64,000 bases of DNA, taken from the NCBI RefSeq assembly GCF_019175385.1, contig NC_083342.1, positions 123,504,376 through 123,568,375 of the forward strand, given 5' to 3'. The stretch is from Lycium barbarum. Lineage: Eukaryota; Streptophyta; Magnoliopsida; Solanales; Solanaceae. A program made the translations under genes and the position numbers. A model generated the notes under the pieces. The model made no database searches, was not told the DNA's origin, and saw only the letters and a program-made list of their open reading frames with translations. Positions 57,960-64,000 of the stretch are shown piece by piece (position 1 is the first letter of the stretch; each line of letters begins with the position of its first letter).

Positions 57960-60900
57960 CTACTGTATATAAGGTACAACAAAAGGGCTTTTGTAGTCCT
58001 CACAAAACTTTCCCCAAAAATGTCAAATTTTTCAAATAATTGCTTCTAGCTCCTGACCTTATTTTTTAAAGTCAAATTTATTTTTTGTTCTCATGGTCTA
58101 CTTTTTAAAAGTTGTCGAACATTCTGCCTTATTTACCTATTTTCTATCCGGTATCCGATACCCGCATTGGAACTCGCCTAATCCAGACTCGCGTCGCATA
58201 GGGCCCAATCGGGGGAAGCGCTCCCTATCAAGGATTTTTTTCATACACAGGCTCGAACCCGAGGCCCCTGATTAAGGGAGGAACAAACCCATTCACTGCA
58301 CTTTATTTTCCTTGTTGCTTTGTTCTATTGATCTTATCTATTAACCTAAAAAATAGTCATTTCTTCGCTAGATATTCTTGCTTCTTGTTGCTCTTTGTTT
58401 TCTTCTTTTTCATTTGTTGCTTATGATAGATTTTTACATGTAAGCATTTCTTTTACTTTATATTTGTATTATGAAATTTGAGAATTTCTTAAAATTCTTT
58501 ACTCATATGTAGGCATTTTTTTACTTTATATTTATACTTTAATGAGCTCCTATGTGTTTACCAAGATTAGTACAAAAATGAATTTCAAATAGTTATAAAA
58601 ATTATTAAATGATGCCATATAATGTTGAAAATGAAGACAATATTATCAGTCAAGATCGGGTTATCTTTAAAATCTCTTGTTTGGTTAACTAATATTAATC
58701 TTTTAAACACAAAATGAGTTTGAAGTAGGGCGGAATTAGAGTGTCAGCTACCGATTTGATCGGATTCGGTAGTACTTTGGTTCAAATTCTGTATTTGTCT
58801 TAAAAGTTCATTAAATATATATAAATTATTAATTTAGAACTAAATAAATTAAAAAGTTAGGATTCGAAACTCAAATATTTCAAATTATGGCTCCGCATTT
58901 AGTTTGAAGTAAATAATTTCATCAAAATGAAAGTTAAGATATTAAAGGAGTGAAATGGAAGTTTTGCTTTTATATATTGAAAATATACTTATTTGAAGTT
59001 TAATTATAACCAACAGAAATTCTATTTCTTTAATTAAAATAATACTTCTTACATCTGGAGTTAAGCCCGGGCCTCGTGAAACTAGTATATATATAAAAGG
59101 TAAAGAGAAATGATCCATATAAAAGAACAGAATAAGAAAATCTTACCCAACTGATGGGGCTTTTTTTGGGCAGCATTTCATTGACATAGCTGCAAAAACT
59201 CTTTCCAGTTCCCTGAGAAACGACACGAGTGTTGCAGTTAGTCAAGAAACCTAGGAATCACGAAGGCTTACTAACTTCTGTTGAAGCTACCCCAAAACAA
59301 CATACCTGTTCAAAGCTGAACCTTTCCAAAATTTAAGAATTACTGTAAAAGCCATATCATACAAGTTTGATTCAGCCAAAAGGTCAATTACATCAGTTGG
59401 GGGTGCCTCAATTCCTAAAAGAAGAGAAGCTTTTGTCAAATGAAAGGGAAACAACAAAAGAGAGATTTAATTTTGAATCTTATTGAGTTGACACATTCCA
59501 TTTCATATAAACTGAGCAGATGAATGAAAATACAAGGATGTAAACGAGATCTCAAACCTAAAGCTTCAAATTTGAAAACATTGAGGTGACCACATAAACA
59601 GCAAATAAAGAACTTAGAAACAAGAGAAGGCATTCTAACTTAGCATCAAACTTACTAGCAAAAGTCCATGCAACATTTGCCAATGATAGCAAATGCTCAG
59701 CTGACGTTAGAATGAACTCATTCTCAAGTTTTTCAACATCTACATATGACCTTTGCCTTTGAGACTCAGCACCATTACCAGGAGCTGGAAAAGGAGACAA
59801 CAGATGTGACATAACCAAGCAAAGAATGTCGTGAAGTTTGAAAAAGAACATGATTTTTAAGGAATCAAATAAGTCTCGCAGTATAATTTACACTGTTCTT
59901 CGATGGTTATTCTAGCCTTTTTACTTGGATACATATTAGAACAAGTTTCATCAAGTGGAGCATCAATCCAAGCATATGCAGGATGAACCAGCTGTAAAGC
60001 ATTGATAGCAGCAGAAAGCCCATTCAGTCTCTCCTGCAGAATAAAGGATCGTCGTTGGGGATCTCTCATTGCACCATGGATTCTTAATTGTGCTGAATAC
60101 AAGTAAATATAGCTCGCTGCTCTCCGCCAATTATGTCTCTGCATTGCAAATGCATAGAGCAACTTGAACGGGTTTGGCTTGGCTGAAACATCTGAACGCT
60201 CAGCCTACAAATTTTAAGATTTAATGTGAGCCTTGAGAAGCTGCAAGCCATGTATTTAATTACTTATAGTTCATGAAATGATTACGAACCTTCCAAGCAA
60301 GCTCTCGCTCCACTTTCTCTGACAAGCCAATAAATGGTAGCTGGCCGTCACAAAGAATCTGGATGAAAGCAAAAGTAAAAACAACTAGCATAAGTGATCA
60401 AGTAATTATTTGCAGCGTAAACGGAAAGAATGTGGTGAGGAAGACATATAGAAAGTAAGGAAGAGAATAGGTAATATAGAATGGTTATATAGGGATGCAA
60501 CAGGAAAAAGAAAAGACCAAGGATACAGAACCTTCGCAGCTCCTCGCTCATATAGAACAATTATAAAACGCCTCAGACAAATGGTTTTGCTTTCCTCATC
60601 TGGATTTGAAATGATTGCACAATACGCATCATAGTAATAGTTGAGATCTAAAGTGAACTTGAAGACATTTGCCCAAAGACGTCCCTTGACAGCAGTTGCT
60701 GATTCATCAAGAACACCAGATCCAAGAGCTTCGTCAACTTGCTCAAGTGCAGCAAGAGCAAACTGGCAGGCAGCCTCCCTCATGTTATGTTGTTCAAATA
60801 TTTGCATTGCCCACTGATAGTAATGAAGCTTCCAAGCAGCAGGTGAAACTTGTTGAGCTAGGATACATAACGGTATAAAGTAAGATGACTTCGTTTTATT

Positions 60901-63900
60901 TAAAGAATCAAAGATAATGATGAAATGAGAGCATTCTTCTAGAACTACAAGAAGATTTGGCGAAAAACATACAGAAACCAAGGTGTACCCATCCTGCTTC
61001 ATTTGGCAAACTTTGCAACGCCTTGGCAGCTCCTTCCACACACGCAGCTCTGAGAGCATAAGCATAAACCAATATGTTCATAAACGAACCACTTCAAGAA
61101 TTTTATTAATTGTTTTGATAAGTACAACTTAAAGAATATTTTCACAGAAGAAGTCAAGAACACGAGTGTATGCAGAAGTCATAGCAATCCAAACTGAAAT
61201 AAGGCTCTAATTTTACTTTGGGTGAGCATGTCACTCTGTGTCATTTCTTTATTTTTTTAATTCTTCAACTTTTTGAATGAGAGAAGGGACAACAAAGACA
61301 AAAATTTATCACCAAGAACAGTGACCCAACAATAATAAAGGAGAGTGAAAAGTTTATGGTTAGCTATACCCAGAAGTGAATATGTTGCTCGGACTCTTCA
61401 AAAATGGTTACAGCGTGTCAGATCCTCCAAAAGTAGTACATTTTTGAAGGATCCGACACGGGCGCGGCATCAGTTTTGGAGAGTCCGAGCAACATACAGA
61501 CAAGATTAGCGATATGAACAATGTCCAAGAATTCCTTTTTTTTTTTCTTCCTGAAACGAAAGTAGAGATGTGAAATAATATCATGTTAATTTCTCCAATA
61601 ATTCCTTTTCTTCTAAGATTTTTCTATGCAGTTTGTTTGAGTTGTTGGCTGAAAATTTGGCATGTCAGAATACCAGACCAGACTCTAGAAGTTACGGAGA
61701 GTAAAGAGGTTCTACTGACTCTAACATCTTTCACTACAAGTACCTATGCTGCCGGCATCAAGAAGTGGACTTGAAGGTCCTTTAATTCCGTTAAAGTGTG
61801 TGACCATCTCATCAAAATCTTAAGCTGTTAGAGAGAACACACTTTTATTTACACAATTATATTCTCAACACGTCCCCTCATTTGTGGCCATGATTCTTTT
61901 TTTTTCATGGGCCTTTTTTTGATAGTGGGTGGCTTGTGAGATTCGATTCCAAGACCTCTACCTGCTCTGATACCATGTTGAAGTGTGACCATCTCATGTA
62001 AAAGCTTAAGTTGTTAGATAGAGCACACTTTTATTTACTTACTTATATTCTCAACAAATTCAAACTTATAGAAGCTAGTAGACATTGCAAACAACGACTT
62101 CTTTTTTTCCTTTTTGTCTGACAAGACCTGTGGAGGCTACTATAAAAGAGCAAAAAGCTAGATTCTTGCTGTTAAACCATATTACCCATTTCCTATCTGT
62201 TATTTTTTTTGATTATCTGTTATTTTTTTTTACTATCTGTTATTTTCTCAATCAAAATGCTCTCCAGCTGTGTTTTACAGTGATGCATCGAAGTGTCTTG
62301 AATGTCTTGTAACAATGCCATTTCTGTTAGGACATATATTTATTAACCAAATAGCACAAGCCTCAACACAGTTACTGTGAGTATCAAGAGTTACCATTGG
62401 AAATCCTGCAACCTCACTTCTGACCTATCTCACCCTCATGCCTCAACGTTCAATCTTCTATTTGGCTACTGAATTTGCTTCGCCACCACAATCCTCTTCT
62501 ATTTTCAGTCACAAAAGTTTACCTTTTAATCCTCGAACACCATTTATGCCCTCCCCAGACTAAACACTAAATCTGAACTGTAGCTGTAAAAAATTTTCTT
62601 GCAAATATTCCAGTTCATAGCTTTGACTATAACAAGATAGTTCGAATTTAAACCTACACGTACCTAAAAAAGCACCGCACTGCTTCAGAAATTTTTCTCT
62701 CTTTCATTGTTCCATGCAGACCACGCTGACTTTGTGCAATAGAGCAACAACCAAGAAGATGCAACAGAGTGGACCACTCCCCACCATCGCTCTGAAGACT
62801 TTGGCAAATCTTCTCCTCGCGTGAATACGCATCCACCAAACTGAGCACATACTGGATGAATGAACAAATTGTTTCAGTAAGATCTTAATAGTGTTTTGGG
62901 TAGCGTAAAATGAAATGACGGCAACTCACCTCAACAGCATCGTATTGTCCGTGTCTAAGTAATATCAGAGCAAGGCCAATCGAATGACTGAAGAAAACAG
63001 AAGGTTCTGCTCCTGTTCTCCCCCATATTATCCAGCTAGAAAATTCTTGCACTGAATTACTTAAACTGTTGGGATCAGGAAGATGTCCAAAAGATAGCCC
63101 ACTATGACCTCCAAGTAACAGAATAAAGGCCAATGTGAATTCAGATTTACCAAGTTTCTCATTCCATGATCTCCGATCAACATTTCCATCTGAAGACACA
63201 GATAAATAACATGTAAAACCATAGCACTCAATCTGGATGTGCGTAAAACGTTATCTTCAAGCCAGTTACAGATGGTGAAACTAAAAGGCATGCACACGGG
63301 GAAAAAAAAAAAGGGCAAAGCTCAAAACCTCCTTGACTTGTATCACTATTTCTCTACTTACAATAATTGTACATACTGCAGACTAATAAGCAGCAGAAGG
63401 CACCAATCTTACTCAAAATTTAGAAATTAATGAAACACGCTTTATTTATATTGTAACAATATCATAAATTTCTCTCCATTCCACACATTCATTCCGATAT
63501 AAGAAGCTAATACTAAAATAATAAGAGAAGCATTCGCAATTTAGTTGCAACAACATCCCTTCCACTGAAGGTCTCCCTCTAGTTTTTGCAATGCTCCTCA
63601 AGAGGTAGCCCCCTTCCCGTAAAGTTTCTTTGTTGTAGCTTCACACAGAGTCCACTAACGAATAATATTGGCACTGCTTTTCAGTCAAATGATGGTCCTA
63701 CAAATTTCCTTTATGACTGCCAAAGCCACAGAAGAGATCCTAAAAGTTTAATTGGGTCTGCTTATATACATTCTGACATGCAATAAGTTTTCAACCGACC
63801 TAAGACAGTCCTATTGATTTTCGTCACAATAGAAGTGGTACGTACCAAGCTGTAAAGACGAAAGTTGACTGCTGAAATCTTCAAGAAGAGGAGAGTCAGA

Positions 63901-64000
63901 TGGTGTGGTACTAAAGAAATGGATGATATGCCACTCAGCAAGAACCTCTTGGATCATTGGAACTAACTCAAGTTTTACTCTTGAAACCTCATCCTCTGAC
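55643..64000 (-). CDS. NUP160: Nucleoporin NUP160/SAR1, C-terminal half (15 exons, partial)
   Basis: NUP160 is a scaffold subunit of the NUP107-160 (Y) complex of the nuclear pore, needed for mRNA export; the Arabidopsis gene is also called SAR1. Exons, minus: 63846-64000 (continues off the edge), 62930-63189, 62664-62851, 60979-61049, 60532-60857, 60290-60358, 59892-60204, 59656-59784, 59306-59414, 59147-59212, 57714-57849, 57520-57627, 57184-57324, 55771-55944, 55643-55684. Phases join throughout to about 761 aa, half of the usual 1500. Recognised blocks: PAAWKLHYYQWAMQIFEQHN, ILCDGQLPFIGLSEKVEREL, RHNWRRAASYIYLYSAQLR, VVADTLLAADPQIELPLWLV and GRYTEATNLLLEYIES. The stop follows DSDDVMSSVS. 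This part is the alpha-helical solenoid; the N-terminal propeller is off-window. Two donors (GTTCTG at exon 60532-60857, GTCCGT at exon 57714-57849) are weak but required by the frame. Confidence 0.95.
56122..56366. repeat. 123-bp tandem duplication in a NUP160 intron
   Basis: Two head-to-tail copies (56122-56244, 56245-56366), each starting TATAAGATTCATCGGCATC and ending TTGTAGCAGGAAA. They differ at about two positions, so the duplication is recent. It lies in the last large intron, before exon 55771-55944. Confidence 0.95.
57916..57958. repeat. AT microsatellite in a NUP160 intron
   Basis: About 21 AT units. Confidence 0.95.
58147..58300 (-). mobile_element. SINE-like repeat with a tRNA-type B box
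   Basis: On the minus strand the segment has GGGTTCGAGCC (58250-58260 complement), a perfect polymerase III B box, preceded by a decayed A-box region and followed by a GC-rich body. It resembles tRNA-derived Solanaceae SINEs. No target duplication was resolved. Confidence 0.55.
58728..58900. mobile_element. MITE with GGCGGA...TCCGC ends, direct repeat AGTTTGAAGTA
   Basis: The left end GGGCGGAATTAGAG and right ATTATGGCTCCGC are short inverted repeats. The 11-bp direct repeat AGTTTGAAGTA occurs on both sides (58717-58727, 58901-58911). It lies in the NUP160 intron between exons 59147-59212 and 57714-57849. Confidence 0.78.
61383..61494. mobile_element. Short MITE, TGTTGCTCGGACTC ends, TA target
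   Basis: 112 bp, starting TGTTGCTCGGACTCTTCAAA and ending with its inverse. Inside is a second inverted pair, GATCCTCCAAAA / TTTTTGAAGGATC. TA lies on both sides. A frequent Solanaceae MITE form. NUP160 intron. Confidence 0.9.
61789..62056 (-). mobile_element. TRIM (miniature LTR retrotransposon), TSD AATTC
   Basis: Two ~81-bp LTRs (61976-62056 and 61789-61870) read TGTTGAGAATATAA...CTT(C/T)AAC(A/G) on the minus strand. The primer-binding site TGGTATCAGAG (complement of 61965-61975) follows the first LTR and a GAGGGGACG purine tract precedes the second. Perfect AATTC repeats flank it (61784-61788, 62057-62061). Only 268 bp, no coding region: a TRIM. It is in the same orientation as NUP160, in its intron. 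Confidence 0.93.

Noticed and set aside
58250..58260. tRNA gene suggested by a B-box sequence
   Set aside because: No cloverleaf could be drawn around it; the surroundings fit a tRNA-derived SINE.

Overview
This is plant nuclear DNA, almost certainly from a member of the Solanaceae. It has intron-rich genes encoding plant-specific proteins, AT-rich introns, and the dispersed repeats usual in that family: TS-type SINE tails, MITEs, LTRs opening TGTCACG(A)CCC, and a TRIM. The species cannot be fixed from the sequence alone. No bacterial operon, CRISPR array, viral genome or tRNA/rRNA gene was found.

Layout. (1) 1-9500, minus strand: first 12 exons of the WD40 subunit of the TPLATE/TSET endocytic adaptor complex (TWD40-2); its 3' end lies off the left edge. 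One intron has a GC donor. (2) 9.5-31.4 kb: a repeat block. A solo LTR (10454-12156) comes first. It is followed by a Ty1/copia element (12613-31363) with 5-bp target duplications. The copia element has been entered by two long solo LTRs, and one of these was in turn entered by a third solo LTR and by a full-length LINE with a 16-bp target duplication. Every insertion is bounded by its own direct repeats, so the order of events can be read. (3) 31.4-34.4 kb: the displaced promoter-distal DNA of an MLO gene, then a Helitron-like element (31771-34409) made of tandem ~450-bp units. (4) 34.7-49.8 kb: a tandem segmental duplication. Each copy has an MLO gene (plus) convergent with a gene for a SNARE-associated/VTT-domain membrane protein (minus). 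In copy 1 the MLO gene looks intact (483 aa) and the VTT gene is a wreck. In copy 2 the MLO gene carries two frameshifts and the VTT gene looks intact (320 aa). So one working copy of each gene seems to remain, in different units. (5) 50-55.6 kb: intergenic DNA with MITEs and possible 5' non-coding exons. (6) 55.6-64.0 kb, minus: last 15 exons of nucleoporin NUP160 (SAR1), whose 5' half lies off the right edge; its introns hold a TRIM, a Stowaway-like MITE, a SINE-like element, another MITE and a 123-bp tandem duplication.

The genes do not form a pathway. TWD40-2 serves clathrin-mediated endocytosis, MLO is a seven-helix plasma-membrane protein known for powdery-mildew susceptibility and calcium-related roles, the VTT protein is an endomembrane protein, and NUP160 is a scaffold nucleoporin. 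I saw no clear sign of a wholly new biological system. The most informative features are the reciprocal decay of the duplicated gene pair, a candidate splice-donor bypass of a frameshift in the second MLO copy, the Helitron with its empty site preserved next to it, and paired palindromes of one design in three unlike LTRs.
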